From the NCBI GenBank assembly GCA_006176705.1, contig QRFJ01001909.1:62001-126000 (forward strand): a stretch of DNA of 64,000 nucleotides, in the 5' to 3' direction. Below the pieces are notes generated by a model. The model saw only the letters and a program-made list of their open reading frames with translations. It did not search any database and was not told where the DNA came from. This DNA comes from Cocos nucifera. Its lineage: Eukaryota; Streptophyta; Magnoliopsida; Arecales; Arecaceae. The stretch's first letter is position 1. Every line of letters starts with the position of its first letter. This document shows, piece by piece, positions 22,041-34,615 of the stretch. Both the position numbers and the translations under genes were made by a program.

Positions 22041-23065
22041 AGGCCTTCATCCATGTCAGGATGAGGTTCTCCTCCTATTCCTAACATGGTTGTCCTCTAC
22101 TTTTATTAGGACAAGGTTCTTCTCCTATCTCTAACAAGGTCATAGAGACAAAAATGGGGTGTTGTAAGGGCCTCTCTCCTCCTCCAGTCTTGAATAACTG
22201 AGGGTCTTCATCCATGATAGGATGAAGTTTTTCTCTTATTCCTAATATGGTTAGTCTTTTTTGTCCCTCTATCAGGATGAGATTTTTCTCCTATTCCTGA
22301 CAGGGTTGGCCTTTCTTTGTTATGATGAGGTCCCCCTCCTTTTCCTAACAAAGTCATAGGAATACAAAAGAGCCATTATAAGGGCCTCTCCCCTCCTCTA
22401 GTCTTGAACAATCAAAGATCTTCATCCATGTCAGGATGAAGTTCTCCTCCTATTTCTGACATGGTTGGCCCTTTTTGCCCCCATATCAGGATAAGATTCT
22501 CCTCCTATTCTGGATAGGGTTGGCTTTTTTTTTCTCCTGTTACGATGAAGTTCTCCTCCTATTCCTAATGGGAGTGGCCTTTCTTCATTAGGGCGAGGTC
22601 CTCCTCCTATCCCTAACAAAATCATAGGGGCACAAAAAGGGCTATTGTAAGGGCCTCTCCTCTCCTCCTGTCTTAAATAATCGAAGATCTTCATCGATAT
22701 CAGGACGAGATTCTACTCCTGTTCCTGACACGGCTGATCTTTTTTGTCCTCCTATCCAAATGAGGTTCTCCTCCTATTTATAATGGGATTGTCTTTTTTT
22801 GTTAGGAAGAGATTCTTCTCCTATTGCTAACAAAATCATAGAGGTACAAAAGAGCCGTTGTAAGGGCCTCTCCCCTCCACTTATCTTAAATAATTGAAGA
22901 TTTTCATCCACATTAGGATGAGGTTCTCCTCCTATTTCTGACATGGTAGAATTCTTTTGTTCTTATATCAGATGAGGTTCTCCTCTTGTTTCTAATGGGG
23001 TTGGTCTATTTTTGTTAGGACGAGGTCCTCCTACTATCCCTAACATAGTCATAGGGGCACAAAAG
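22041..23065 (-). repeat. Tandem repeat array, left half (gypsy 3' region)
   Basis: Built from short units of about 48-55 bp (core AGGATGAGGTTCTCCTCCTA, then TTCCTAACA) and longer units of about 110 bp containing GTAAGGGCCTCTCCCCTCCT and CTTCATCCATGTCAGGATGA. The longer unit recurs at 22045, 22206, 22420, 22689 and 22902, spacings 161, 214, 269 and 213, close to 3, 4, 5 and 4 times 53.6. Copy F interrupts the array at 23066; it resumes at 52091. No gene is present. Confidence 0.85.
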
Positions 23066-25017
23066 TGAAGAAAAATATAATTTTCCACCGTAGGATCATC
23101 CAGATCTGATAAGATCTGAGATAGAATTTTCTACAAAAATTTTTATGATCCAATCAAATCTAAGAGTTTTCAGATCTAATCATGGTGATCTGATATTAAA
23201 ATTTAAAAATTAAATTAAATTAAATTAAATTAAATTTCAAGTATCTTGTTGGATAATTCGATTATCCTACAATGATACTATGGTTCCTGAGGTTCTAGAT
23301 GGAGCCATGCATGCCCCTGGCCTCTACCAATATCCACTTTGGCAGGATCTGAATGTCTTCTCCTTGTGAATCTCTCATCCAAAGATCAGATCTGAATCTA
23401 ATCTATAAATGCTTCAAAACTATTTCTGAAGGCAGCCCGTCCATCTCACGAACACCGTCACGTAAATCCTGAATTTTCTACCAAAAGCCTTAGACCTTCT
23501 ACTTAGATTTGTACCTAACTTTTTTAGGCATGTAGAAGAGAGGAAGAGAGATGATAGAGGGGGTGTGGCATATGGTATGGGCGATAGCACTTGGGCATGG
23601 AAATTATTTTTGTGCGATGGCATAATGGCGTGAGAAAGGTTTTTAATCCCAACACCGCATAGAGTCCTTCTTTGACAAAATAATCAATTTATTTTATCAT
23701 TAGAACTTTAGGACTTATTCTCCATATGAAACCACCAGATCCCATCTAGTTTTGTTGCAAAAACTGATTCAAAAAGTGGGCAACATGAGTAGATAAGGAA
23801 GAGTACATTATGCCTAGGACTCTTCCATCAAGAGTTTGATCCAAATCAAACTCTATCAAAATCTAGTCAAAGCTCTACCATAAATCATGAAATTTGACAC
23901 ACCCATAGCACAACTCTAGACCTATTGCATAACCAAAAATTAGATCAAAATAATTTCTAAAAAATTTTCTAGTAGTATCTGATCAGGCGACCCTTAATTC
24001 TCTCAAATATGTCAACTTTTGACCCCAGTCCAATTGCACTAGGAATGAATTTAATTTCTATAACTAATCTGACCTAGATTTATTCTAATAAAATAAAAAT
24101 AAATCTATTCAAGATCAATGAAAGAGTTAAATCAAGTTTGACTCGGTTGTGATGAATCAAAAAGATTATAGAAGGAGAAAGCCAGGCTCAATCGTGTACT
24201 AGTATGATTATCTTGAACCTGATTGGATCTAATCTAAATCAATCAAACTAGGTTAGCTCAATTGATGACATCCAAACCAAAACCCTTGTTTGTGTGATTC
24301 AGTTAGGATTAGTTCTATATGATAATGAGATATATCGCGATCTCTATCATCGACATCATCGAAACATCTTTCGATGGACAAGAACTCTTCTGATTCATAT
24401 AATTAGAATGATTGATCATCAAAATCTTTCTAATTGCTTTCAAAATCCACCAGTGACACCTAGTAGTATATAGTGGCAACCCATCAGAACTGAAAGTAAA
24501 CCTTTTGATGTAGCTACCTATATGATTGGGTTCTTCTATCTTGAGCTCCGATAGGATAAAGGTTAAGGTGAACTCATCAAACCCAACATCTATCATATGA
24601 ATTAATCTTTCGATTCATGTCCGATGTGAAACACTAATAAAAACTCTTTCTATCATCTTCACTCTACCATGGCCATGGGCTTAAGAACTCAATCTCATGA
24701 TTGTCATAGGGCTACTCCTCACCTACGAAGGTAGATAGATTTTCTATTGGTGCAATCCAATTCCTACAATAAATATGCTATAGCCAACATACACCTTAGA
24801 ATTTTGAATGGCTAGAAGACCGAGATATGGTGTAGTCAAACTATAACATCCTCAAGGTAAACTACCGATGCACCTCAGGTCAAAGAACCAGACACATCAC
24901 TATAGCATCAAGCCAGTCATCGATGAGAAGGTAGACTTTCTTATGACTATTCGAGATGATCACGCTTAGTGCCCTCATTTTTTAATGAGTACTATACTCT
25001 CATTCTGATGTCTCCAC
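23066..25017 (-). repeat. Copy F 3' LTR, first part
   Basis: Starts TGAAGAAAAATATAATTTTC, the reverse of the family LTR end, and runs to the TCCAC target at 25013-25017. Clearly diverged from the A-D LTRs in its middle but alignable at both ends, for example CCAGTGACACCTAG and the block near 24840-24960. Confidence 0.8.
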
Positions 25018-25903
25018 TATTGTTCTTATAGCTGCTCAGAGCTATAGTGGTATCCAATCTCTTACATGAACCTGGGTGTTAATCTAGCAAACTGAAGAGG
25101 ATCTATGAAAGATGAGAGAAGCTAGGGTTTTGGTGTTGGAACCAAAGAGAAGAGAGAAGAGAGTTAGGGAGAAAAGCTCAATTGTATTCTCTTCTATCTT
25201 TTTTTTGTAAAAATTATAATATCCTGATTTATATACCCTAAAGTTCCCACATGAATCCTAATAAACCCCAACTTAAAAACTCTCTTAGGCTAACCTAATA
25301 CATGAAAGCACTCACCGAGCCCAAGTCTCACATGCTCTCATCTCCTGGATCTAATCACAATCCATACATGAGTTAGCCCCCTTAAGATCTCTCAAATCAG
25401 GTCTTAAGACCCCTAAGATCAACCCAGACCCTAGCCCAAAAGAGACCCTCATGTAACTCTGCCCGCACACTGAGCCAACTCAGTCTTAGCATTGAGTCGG
25501 CTAAGTTCCACTGGGTTGGCTCAGTCTGAAACTGAGTCGGCCTAGTCCTATTTTATGCCAGTAGTTTCGAATGCACAGCTCTCTATTTTGCCTATGCTCT
25601 AAGACTTAGCCGACCAAGTTTTGGACTGAGCTGGCTAACCTACAGAAAATATTTCTTCTATAGTCTTGATTCTCTGGCTTTGGTTTCTTGCACCACCTTG
25701 AATCTCAGATTTTCAAAGCACCAACCAAGCCCCTTGAGGCCCTCAATATCTGAACCTCAAGCTCGTAGAGAGCTATATGCCACCTCCAACCTAGGACAAC
25801 TCTTATCCTAGCCCTAGGACCACACATATCCTATCTATTCTGGAGGCCTCACCCTGGCTCCGCCCATGGCCTCCCAAGGCTTGTGAGAACCACACCACCT
25901 ATA
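25018..25903 (-). repeat. 3' LTR of the gag-only element
   Basis: Left edge TATTGTTCTTATAGCTGC, right edge ACCACACCACCTATA. Contains several diverged TGAGCCGGCTCA-like motifs between about 25480 and 25640. Preceded on the minus strand by purine-rich AAGATGGAGAT. Confidence 0.8.
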
Positions 25904-26563
25904 ATCTCCATCTTGGTACACCCAAGCCTTGGTACACCTGACAACATCCTCCTACATGATCCTACTATCTCTGCATGTCCTAATAGTCCCTCGTGCTCAC
26001 CTTGCCACTGTCATTCTTCTTCAACTATTGAGCTTCCTTTGAGGCCTTCGGGATGACTGCCACTACCACTGAAGTGCTTGGCTAGTTTCTCTGCACCACC
26101 TTTGGAATTATAGGTATCCTTCTGCTTGGCAGCTGCATCACTTGACCTGGACTTCTCTGGAGATCATGCAACGTTCCTTTATCGGTACTTGCCGCATATC
26201 CTGATGCTCCACCTAACACTGTCCCCTCAAACCCATGCCTATCTTTCTACACAATCCTCTCCACCTGGATCTATATAGTCCCGACACTTGTGCTGGGATA
26301 TAGGTCCTTCCTTGGCATCCCTCTTCTCTAAACCTGTGTCATAGCTTCCTCCACCAATGAAGCCACCTTTGCTCGGTGCTCCATCTGGAATTGAAGTCTT
26401 TCTGATGCTGTAGAAACCAACTCTATCTTCGAGTCCTCCGAGGCCAACCATCCAATGCTACACTGCTGGGCCTACCACTGTACTTCGAACACCGTCGCTG
26501 ATCCTTCAGATCCTCTATACTACATAGACCTATCCGAAACCATCTTAGATACACCACACCCTA
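25904..26563 (-). other. 3' internal region of the gag-only element, no pol
   Basis: About 660 bp between the solo-LTR insertion point and the 3' LTR. Minus-strand reading continues from gag without a recognisable enzyme domain; a 70-codon frame (26239-26451) has no motif. Two nearby copies of CCAAGCCTTGGTACACC lie at about 25920-25940. Confidence 0.55.
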
Positions 26564-28853
26564 TGTTAGATATATGTGCCCTAGAAGCCAGAATTGGCTG
26601 ACACTTGTAATACACTTCTAGGGGCAAAATTATAATTATGACTATAATAAATAAAATGGATTATTTTCTATCACATATGTATATTTAGTGTCTGTGATAG
26701 ATCCTTTGAGTTAATGGTAATGATAATTCATATTTTCAGTAGTTAAAAATTTAAGACATGAATAATCATTATTAACTAATAAAATGCTCCCGACCATAGG
26801 ATCATCACGAGGATGGTGATTGATCCGAAAGGTTGGTGTACAATCGCTTCTCTTTAGTAGATGAGTCTTAAGTCTATGATGTGGAGACACCGAAGTGAGA
26901 GTACAGGTACTCGTTAGAGAACGAGGGCACTGAGCGTGACCACTTCGAGTAGTCATTAGGGAGTCTACCTTCTATCAATGACTGACTCGATGCTGCAGTA
27001 GTGTGTCTAGTTCCTTCACCTGAGGTGCATCGGCAGTTCACCTTGAGGGTGTTATAGTTTGACTACACCATTACTCAGTCTCCTAGCCATATGGAATCCT
27101 GAGGTGTATGTTGGCTATGACATGTTCATTGTAGGAATTGGATTGCATCAAGATGGAATCTATCTACCTCGGTGGTAGAGGAGTAGCCCTATGATAATCA
27201 TGAGAATCAAGTCCAGAAGTCCATGGCCATGGTAGAGTGAAATAATAGAAAGAGTTTCTATTTAGATTTTCACATCAGACTCGAATCGAATGATTACATC
27301 ATATGATAGAAACTAGGGTTTGACGAGTTTACCTTAACCCTAATCTGATCGGGGCTCAAGATAGAAGGACTTAATCACACAGGTAGCTGCACCAAGAGGT
27401 TCGCATTCAGTTCTGATGGGTTGCTACCATATACTGCTAGGTGTCACTAGGTAGGATTTTGAGAGCAATTAGAATGATTTAGATGATCGATCATTCTAGC
27501 TGTTCGAATCAGAAGAGTTCTGATCCATCGAAAGGAGTTTCGATGATGTCGATGATAGAGATCATGACATATCCCATTACTATACAGAACTGAACCTAAC
27601 TGGGTCACACAAATAAGGATTTGAATCTGGTGATCATCAATTGAACTGATCCAGTTTAATTGATCTGAATGAGATTCAATTAGGTTCAAGGAAATCATGC
27701 TAGCACTCGATTGAACCTAACGTTCTTCTTTTGCTATCATAAATTAGTTGTCCTGACTGAGCCAAAGGAGTTTGTGCTCAATCAGAGGCCTTCATATGGT
27801 CTGACTGGAGGTTGTCCAAGTCAAAAAAGATTGTCTTATTTTGTAAGACATTACCTACCATTTTTGGTCACCTGCCATTTCTTGTTCTTTGACTTTGGTC
27901 AAAAGTCTACCTTTGACTGGTCAAATGTTGACCATTGACACTTTGACTTTTGACCACATGTCATGCACCTATTGGAGAGCTGGTGGGGGCCTATCCCCCT
28001 ACTAGAACTTCGCAAAGAAGAGGGCGCATGCCACCCTTGGCTTGTGCCCAAGTTGGAGGCACCTAGGAGTCCCTGTTGACAGGGACTCCATCTCCTTTTT
28101 GGATTCCAATTAGAGTTCTCCTAAGAACCAACTTTGACTGATCTTAGGTGCCCTCTAAGGAGAAATCTAGGGGACTCTATTCTCACCAATCAAATTTAGA
28201 TCTGATTTCATAAAGAGTTGTGATTGTTGGGAAGAAGAGAAGTTGGATCACAGACAGTCTATAAATAAGACCCTGCGCCCAACCCAGATTATGATTGGAA
28301 GTAATTGAAAGGAATCACAATTCCCCATGCCCAAGGCTGCCTCTCCCCTCTTCCTCCATGCCAAACCACCTTCTTCCTTTCCTCTCCATGTCCAAAAGGA
28401 GTTTTGGACTTTTGGTTGGTGCGATTTAGATCAAAGAAAGGCGACTGAAAGCTAGAAGGCTGCACTGCTGCAAAGGATGACTGCTGATCTTCAAAAGGAG
28501 TTTTGAAGATCCTCCAGATCAGATTCAGATCTGATTTCTAAAGATGTGATAGAGAAGAAGAGGATCTCTAGATTCAGTTCGAGTGGATACCAGTAGAGGC
28601 CAGGCACTTGCATGGCTAGATCCAGAACCTTTCGCTGCATACAGGATCATCAACGGGTAATAGGATTACCCATATCAAGGTAAATTAAATTTGATTTAAT
28701 TTATCTAAATTTTATTTTATTTCTAAAATAATAATAATCAGATCTAAAACATCTTAGATTTGATCTAGATCAAAGAGAAAAAATTTTGAAATATATCTCT
28801 TGATCTGATCAGATCTGAACGAACCTGGTCCAAGAAATCAGGATTTTCCTTCA
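26564..28853 (+). mobile_element. Solo LTR of the main copia family (2290 bp)
   Basis: Complete from TGTTAGATATATGTGCCC to TTTTCCTTCA, with no internal domain, in plus orientation. Flanked by CCCTA (26559-26563) and CCCTG (28854-28858), a 5-bp target duplication differing by one transition. It sits inside the gag-only element, so it is younger. A solo LTR normally arises by recombination between the two LTRs of a full element. Carries CTATAAATAAG at 28259. Confidence 0.9.
27893..27957 (+). promoter_or_regulatory. Cluster of W-box (TTGAC) motifs in the solo LTR
   Basis: I count six TTGAC on the plus strand and two GTCAA (reverse) within about 70 bp, about 300 bp upstream of the TATA box. TTGAC is the core bound by WRKY factors. 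The same dense cluster is in copy D's LTR (about 57125-57200, minus strand), while A has about half as many (about 5345-5375). Confidence 0.5.
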
Positions 28854-29661
28854 CCCTGCGGGCTCCTTTAAGACCACCAAGAGCTCAACTAAATCTTCAC
28901 TTTTAGCGACTGTACTGATAGAATCCAAGCTTTCTCCTTCCTTGCACTTCTTCCAAAGTAGACATTTCCAATTAAAGTGCCCTACTTCTCTGCAGTTGAA
29001 GCATCTCTTGGACCCCTTGCTACCCCTCTATTTGCCTTTCTTCTTTCCTTTCTTATGCTTCTCTAAAACCACAAGACTATTCTGAAAGACCTCCCTCTTC
29101 ATCATCCATTCCCGCTGCTCATTGGACCTGAGCATTGATATGATCTCCTCCTACACCAGTCTCCTTACAATACAGCAAAGTTGTCACCAATGGATCGAAG
29201 CTCTCGGATAGCGAACACAGTAACAATAGACTCTTATCCTTCTCTTCTAAATCCACCCCATATTGAGCAAGTCCATGCTCATCCGATCGAATCACTGAAT
29301 ATGCCCCACAACATCCTCGCCCTCCTGCATCCGAAGGCTATACAGTTGCTTCTTCAGCATCAACTTGTTGCACATGTTCTTCCCCATGTACAACTACTGC
29401 AACCTCGACCATAATCCCTTAGGTGTTCTCTCCTCCAACACATCAGACAAAACCTCATCCGCCAAACAAACCCTAATCATGGCACATGATATTTTCTCCA
29501 AGGACACTCACTCCTTGTCTATGATCTCCTCTGGCCTATCTTCCAAGGCCAAATCCAACCTCATCTGAACTGGCAATTCTCCTCCCTTACCATCCACATC
29601 ATAAAACTTTTTTTTCCATCAAACTTCTCTAATCCTACTTTCAATCCACTATTTTTCATGA
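28854..29661 (-). pseudogene. Gag of the gag-only element, broken
   Basis: Minus-strand gag of TNT1 type starting at the ATG at 29661 (MKNSGLKVGLEKFDGK). Further pieces match copia gag across several stops and frameshifts, for example LSDVLEERTPKGLWSRL and MLKKQLY. The zinc knuckle is intact: CFNCREVGHFNWKC (about 28980-29030). The frame is cut at 28854 by the solo LTR and no protease motif follows on the other side. Its role would have been to form particles or help package its own RNA. Confidence 0.7.
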
Positions 29662-29840
29662 TCAATCCAAATCAAATAATAGCAAATAGATAGATCTGAG
29701 AAATACCTTGACTAGGAATGGGGGACAGCAGCCCTGTGATCTCTTCCTTCCTCATTAAGCCTAAAGAAAGCCTTTAGATCTAAATCTCACTGCTGATCTC
29801 TACTGAAAACTAATCTTCTTCCTCCTTTATGCTCAACCTA

Positions 29841-29852
29841 GCTCTGATACCA
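29841..29852 (-). other. Primer binding site of the gag-only element
   Basis: The plus strand reads GCTCTGATACCA, an exact complement of TGGTATCAGAGC, two bases from the LTR edge. It fixes this LTR as the 5' one. Confidence 0.85.
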
Positions 29853-29854
29853 AT

Positions 29855-30741
29855 TATTGTTCCTATGGCTGCTTGAAGCCACAACCGTGGATCCGATCTC
29901 TTGCGTGAACCTGGGTGTTAATCCAACAAACTAAAGAGAATCTAAGAAAGATGAGATAAGCTAGGGTTTTGGTGTTGGAATTAGAGAGAAGAGAGAAGAG
30001 AGTTAGGAAGAAAAGCTCAATTGTATTCCCTTCTATATTTTTTTGTCAAAGTTATAATATCCTAGTTTATATACACTAGAGTTCCCACCTGAATCCTAAA
30101 AAATCCCAGCTCAAAAACTTCTTCAGGCTAACCCAATACATGAAAGCACTCACCGAGCCCAAGTCTCACATGCTCTCATCTCCTGGATCTAATCCTAATC
30201 CATACATGAATTAGCCCCCTTAAGACCTCTCAAACCAGGCCTTAAGACCCTTAGGATCAACCCAGACCCTAGCCCAAAATAGATCCTCATGTAACTCTAT
30301 CCACGTACTGAGCCCACTTAGACCTAGTAGTGAGCTGGCTAAGTTCCACTAGATCGGCTCAGTCTAAAACTGAGCCAACCCAGTCCTATGCCATGCCAAC
30401 AGTTTCGAATGCGCAGCTCTCTATTTTGCTTGTGCTCTGAGATATAGCCAACCTAGTTTTGGACTGAGCCGACTAACCTATAGAAAATCTTTCTTCTGCA
30501 GTCTTGATTCTTCGACTTTAGTTCCTTGCTCCATCTTTAATTTTAGATCTCCGAAGCACCAACCAAGCCCCTTGAGGCCCTCAATACATGAACCTCAAGC
30601 CCGTGGAGAGCTATATGCCACCTCCACCCTAGGACAACTCCTGTCCTAGCCCAAGGACCACACCTATCCTAGCCTCCCCGGAGCCCTCACCCTAGCTCCA
30701 CCCATGGCCTTCCAAGGCTTGAAAGCACCACACCACCTACA
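29855..30741 (-). repeat. 5' LTR of the gag-only element
   Basis: Edges TATTGTTCC and CACCTACA match the other LTR; the outer end reads TGTAGGTGGTG on the minus strand. Differences from the 3' LTR are numerous, so this insertion is old. TGAGCC-type motifs recur at about 30300-30480. Confidence 0.8.
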
Positions 30742-31061
30742 TCCACACCATAGACATAAGACACGTTTATCCAAAGAAAGTGATCGTACACTAACCTTCT
30801 ATATCGATCATCATTCTCATGATGATCCTATGATTGGAAGCAGTTTATGAGTTAATTATGAAAATTCATGTCTTAAATTTTCAACTCTTAAAAATATGAA
30901 TTGTCATTATCATTAACTAAAAGGATGTATAACAGATACTTTAGATACAAACTATGATAGAAAATAAATCTTTTATTAATTTATAGTCAAAGTTATAAAA
31001 TTATCTTTAGAAGTGTATTATAAGTATCTGTCAATCTAGCTTCTAAGGCACATATCTAATA
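30742..31061 (-). repeat. Copy F 3' LTR, remaining outer part
   Basis: Begins with the second TCCAC and runs to CTAATA, the family LTR start with G to A. Together with 23066-25017 it gives an LTR of about 2.27 kb. Followed by the degenerate polypurine tract (reverse of AACTCTCACTTAACC). Confidence 0.85.
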
Positions 31062-34000
31062 AACTCTCACTTAACCTAAAGCCAATTGACTAGAAATCTA
31101 AGTTCCATCTTCTCAAAGTGAGCTTCAATATTCTGTTGGCTTAATGTCTTTATTAGTGGGTCAGCCATATTGTCTGCAGTGTTGACTCTCTTGACCGCGA
31201 TGTATCCCTTCTAGAGGTAATTATGGATGAGGTGGTATCACCGCTCGATGTGCTTGGATTTTTGGTGAAATCTTAGCTCCTTAGCAAGGGCTATTGCGCC
31301 ATTATTGTTGCAGTATAGAGGGACGACATCTGATGGCATCACTTTGAGCTTTTCTATGAACTTTTTATACCAAAATGCCTCCTTTGCAGCCTCCGATGCA
31401 GCGATATACTTTGCTTCCATGGTGGAGTCTGCTATCATCGTCTGCTTGAAACTCTTCCAACAGACAGCTCCACCATTACAAATAAATAGACTTTCAGATG
31501 TCGACGTTCGATCATCTATGTCAGACATAAAATTTGAGTCTGTATACCCCTAGACCTGAATTTCTTCATTACCAAAAAATAGAAACATATCCTTAGTCCT
31601 TCTTAAGTACTTAAGGATACATTTCATAGAAGTCCAATGCTTTTTGCCTGGATTCGATTGATATCTGCTTGGGATACTCATAGCATGGGCAAATCAGGTC
31701 TTGTACATAGCATGGCATACATGAGGCTCCCTATTGCCAAAGCATAAGGGATCTTGCTCATGTGTTCAATCTACTCAGGTGTGCTAGGGCACATCTTCTT
31801 GGAGAGATGAATGCTATGTCTAAATGGTACTAAACTCCTGTTTGAGTTTTCCATGCTGAACCTCTTCAGTACCTCCTCTATGTACATTTTCTATGAGAGA
31901 TCCAGCATCTTGTTTGGTCTATCCCTATAGACCTTAATTTCTAGAATAAAGGATGCCACTCCTAGATCTTTCATAGAGAACTCCTTGGACAATCACATTT
32001 TGACTATAGTCAACAAGAAAATATTATTTTCAACTAGGAGGATGTTATCCACGTACAGTACGAGAAAAACAACAGCACTCCCACTAACTTTTTTGAAAAT
32101 ATAGGATTCCTCCTCATTCTTGATGGATCCAAATGATTTGATTACATCATTGAAACGAGCATTCCATCTCCAAGATACTTGCTTAAATCCATATATGGAC
32201 CTTTGCAGCTTGCATACCTTATGATCATCATCACTGGATGTGAAACCTAGCGGCTATTTTATATAGATATCTTTCTCAAGATATCCATTTAAGAAAGCTA
32301 TTTTCACATCCATCTGCCATATTTCATCATCAAAATAGGCTACAACAGCAAGCAATGTGCAGATAGATTTGAGCATGGCTACTAACGAAAAAGTATCCTG
32401 CTAGTCAATGGCATCATGCTGACTATATCCTTAGGCTATGAGCCTTGCTTTTAATGTCTATACATTTTTATCGGCACCTATCTTTCTCTTGAATATCCAT
32501 TTACATCCAATAGGTACTATACCTTCAGTTTGATCTACCAAGGTTCAGATATGATTCGAATACATTGAGTCAATTTTTGACCTCATTGCTTCTAACCATT
32601 TCTCAGAGTCGATATTCGATATTATCTCATTATAGTTTTTGGGATCATCACCATGAACTCCAGTTCCTATGAGGAATATTTTCTCTACGTCCTCTGAGAT
32701 AGTTCCTAAGTACTTTTCAGGAGGATAGAAAATTCTACTTGATCTATGAGGTAGAGGAGGTAGTGTCTGGGTTGGCTCAATCTAATTGGATTTCATAGGT
32801 TCCTTAGCTCATTTTTCATTAGAGACTTTCTCCATGAGTCTAATCTATCTTTCGATGCCATCATCGAGAATAAACTATTTTTCAAAAAAGATGGTGTGTC
32901 GACTTATAATTATATTATGATCTTCCAAAAGATAAAAATAATATCTTAAAGACTCTTTAGGATATCCAATAAACTGAGCTCTAAAGGATCTAGACTCTAA
33001 TTTGTCTGCCTATTATCTCTTGACATGGGTCGAACAACCTCAAATTCTAAGATGACTCAAACTTGATTTCTTACCGTGCTATATCTCATACGGTGTGGTA
33101 GGAATGGTTTTAAAGAAAATCCTATTTAGTAAATATATAGCAGTCATAAAACTAAGTTCCTAAAGAAACTTAGGAAGGTCCATGAAACTCATCATGAATT
33201 AGATCATATCTAATAGGATTCAATTTCTCTATTATGAAATTCTGTTGAGTTGAGGCATTCCAGATGGAGTCCATTAAGAGACTACGCCATTGCCCTTAAG
33301 ATAGTCTAGGAATTTTTGATTAAAGTATTCACCTCCTCGATCTAATCAAAGAACCTTAATGGATTTTTTTATTTATTTTTCTACTTCGAGTTTGAATTTC
33401 TTGAACCTTTCAAAGGCTTCAGACTTATGTCGCATCAAATATGCATATTCATATTAAGATAGATCATCAATAAAGGTAATGAAGTAGACATAATTGCCTC
33501 TAGTCGGTACATCAAATGAGCTGCACATATCTGTGTACCAGGATGAGTAGGTCTATGACCCTTTTTCCATGTCCTACAAAAGAGAGCTTGGTCATTTTGC
33601 CATAAAGACATGATTCAGAAATTGGATATAACTCAAAAGTCAATGACTCAACAGACCGGATTTCTCCAATTTGTTAACCCTATCTTCAGCTACGTAACCT
33701 AGCCTAAGATGCCAAAGATACCTATCATTTAGACTATCCCTAGGTTGCTTTGATACTATGGCATTCATGTTTTGCTCGATATTAAAAATAGAAACGTCAA
33801 TATGTAACTAATAGAGATCATTTATAAGAAAACCACTTGTAATTTTATTTCATTCATAAAAAGTATTATAATAGTCATTAAGAAAACTAATTACATAGCC
33901 TTCTTATGCTAAATATGAAACAAAAATCAAATTTCTACTTACTCTAGGCATATAAAAACAATCTCTAAGAACTAGATCTAATCCTAATGGTAATAAAAAA

Positions 34001-34615
34001 GGGTAGGTTTCTAGGGCCACAGCAGCAATTCTTGCTCCATTCTCGATGTGTAGGATCATCTCACCATCCCTCAGCCTTCTACTATCCTCAAGATCTTGTA
34101 TAGAAGTTCACAAGTGAGCACTAAAATCAGAGTCAAACACCCAATTGGATGTAGAATAAATTATAAGGTTAGATTCTTTAATGAGCATACCTATAGAAGG
34201 ACTTGCCTCCTTCTTGTTCTTTACTCTAGCCAGGTAAAGAGGGTAGTTCCACTTTCAGTGATCGTCTGTGTTATAATGAAAATATTTTTTCTTATCAGCG
34301 ACCTTCTTCTTTCACTATTCTTCTTCTTCCCACCATCCACCTTCTACATTTTTATGGACTTCTTCTTCTTTTCAAAATACTTTCTCTTGGAAAAAATTTG
34401 CTCCACAGCAAGTACTGAGTCCTTTGAATCATTCATAGAGAGCTCAACAGTAACCAACATATTCATAAGTTTAGCCAAGATATTCTGAAATTAATGCATA
34501 TAATAGTTCATGATGAACTATCCATACGCATTAGTCAAAGACTGCAGAATTATATCAATCTGCAGATCCTAATCTAACTTGACAGCAAGCCTCTCAAGCT
34601 CTTCTATGTCCTTGA
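31062..34615 (-). pseudogene. Copy F pol and distal gag, heavily broken
   Basis: Minus-strand order: gag C-terminal half (from 34615), protease, integrase, RT, RNase H (to about 31100). The only sizeable open piece is RNase H, 31238-31528, with STMEAKYIAASEA (the usual STMEAEYIA changed) and CNNNGAIALA, in which the third catalytic Asp is Asn. The zinc knuckle near 34270 is degraded, with its first Cys as Tyr and the second also lost. The gag frame is cut at CTTGA (34611-34615), where G inserted, and resumes at 40310. Confidence 0.8.

Larger units (their letters stand above)
25018..30741 (-). mobile_element. Gag-only LTR element (TR-GAG-like), holding a solo LTR
   Basis: Two LTRs of 886 and 887 bp in the same orientation flank an internal region that, once the solo LTR is removed, is about 1.66 kb and holds gag but no protease, integrase, RT or RNase H. 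Total length without the solo LTR is about 3.4 kb. TCCAC flanks it at 25013-25017 and 30742-30746. Removing the element restores TCTCCACACCATAGAC, the expected copia LTR sequence (compare 58202: TCTCCACACCGTAGAC). It would depend on proteins from an autonomous copia for reverse transcription and integration. Confidence 0.8.

Noticed and set aside
22041..23065. Possible CRISPR-like or regulatory direct repeats
   Set aside because: Unit lengths vary in steps of ~53 bp with no unique spacers, in a plant retroelement context; it is an ordinary tandem array.
24315..24596. 93-codon minus frame
   Set aside because: Lies inside the copy F LTR; the corresponding part of other LTRs is not open.
34096..34488. 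130-codon plus-strand frame in copy F
   Set aside because: Antisense of degraded gag; the plus-strand translation has no independent support.
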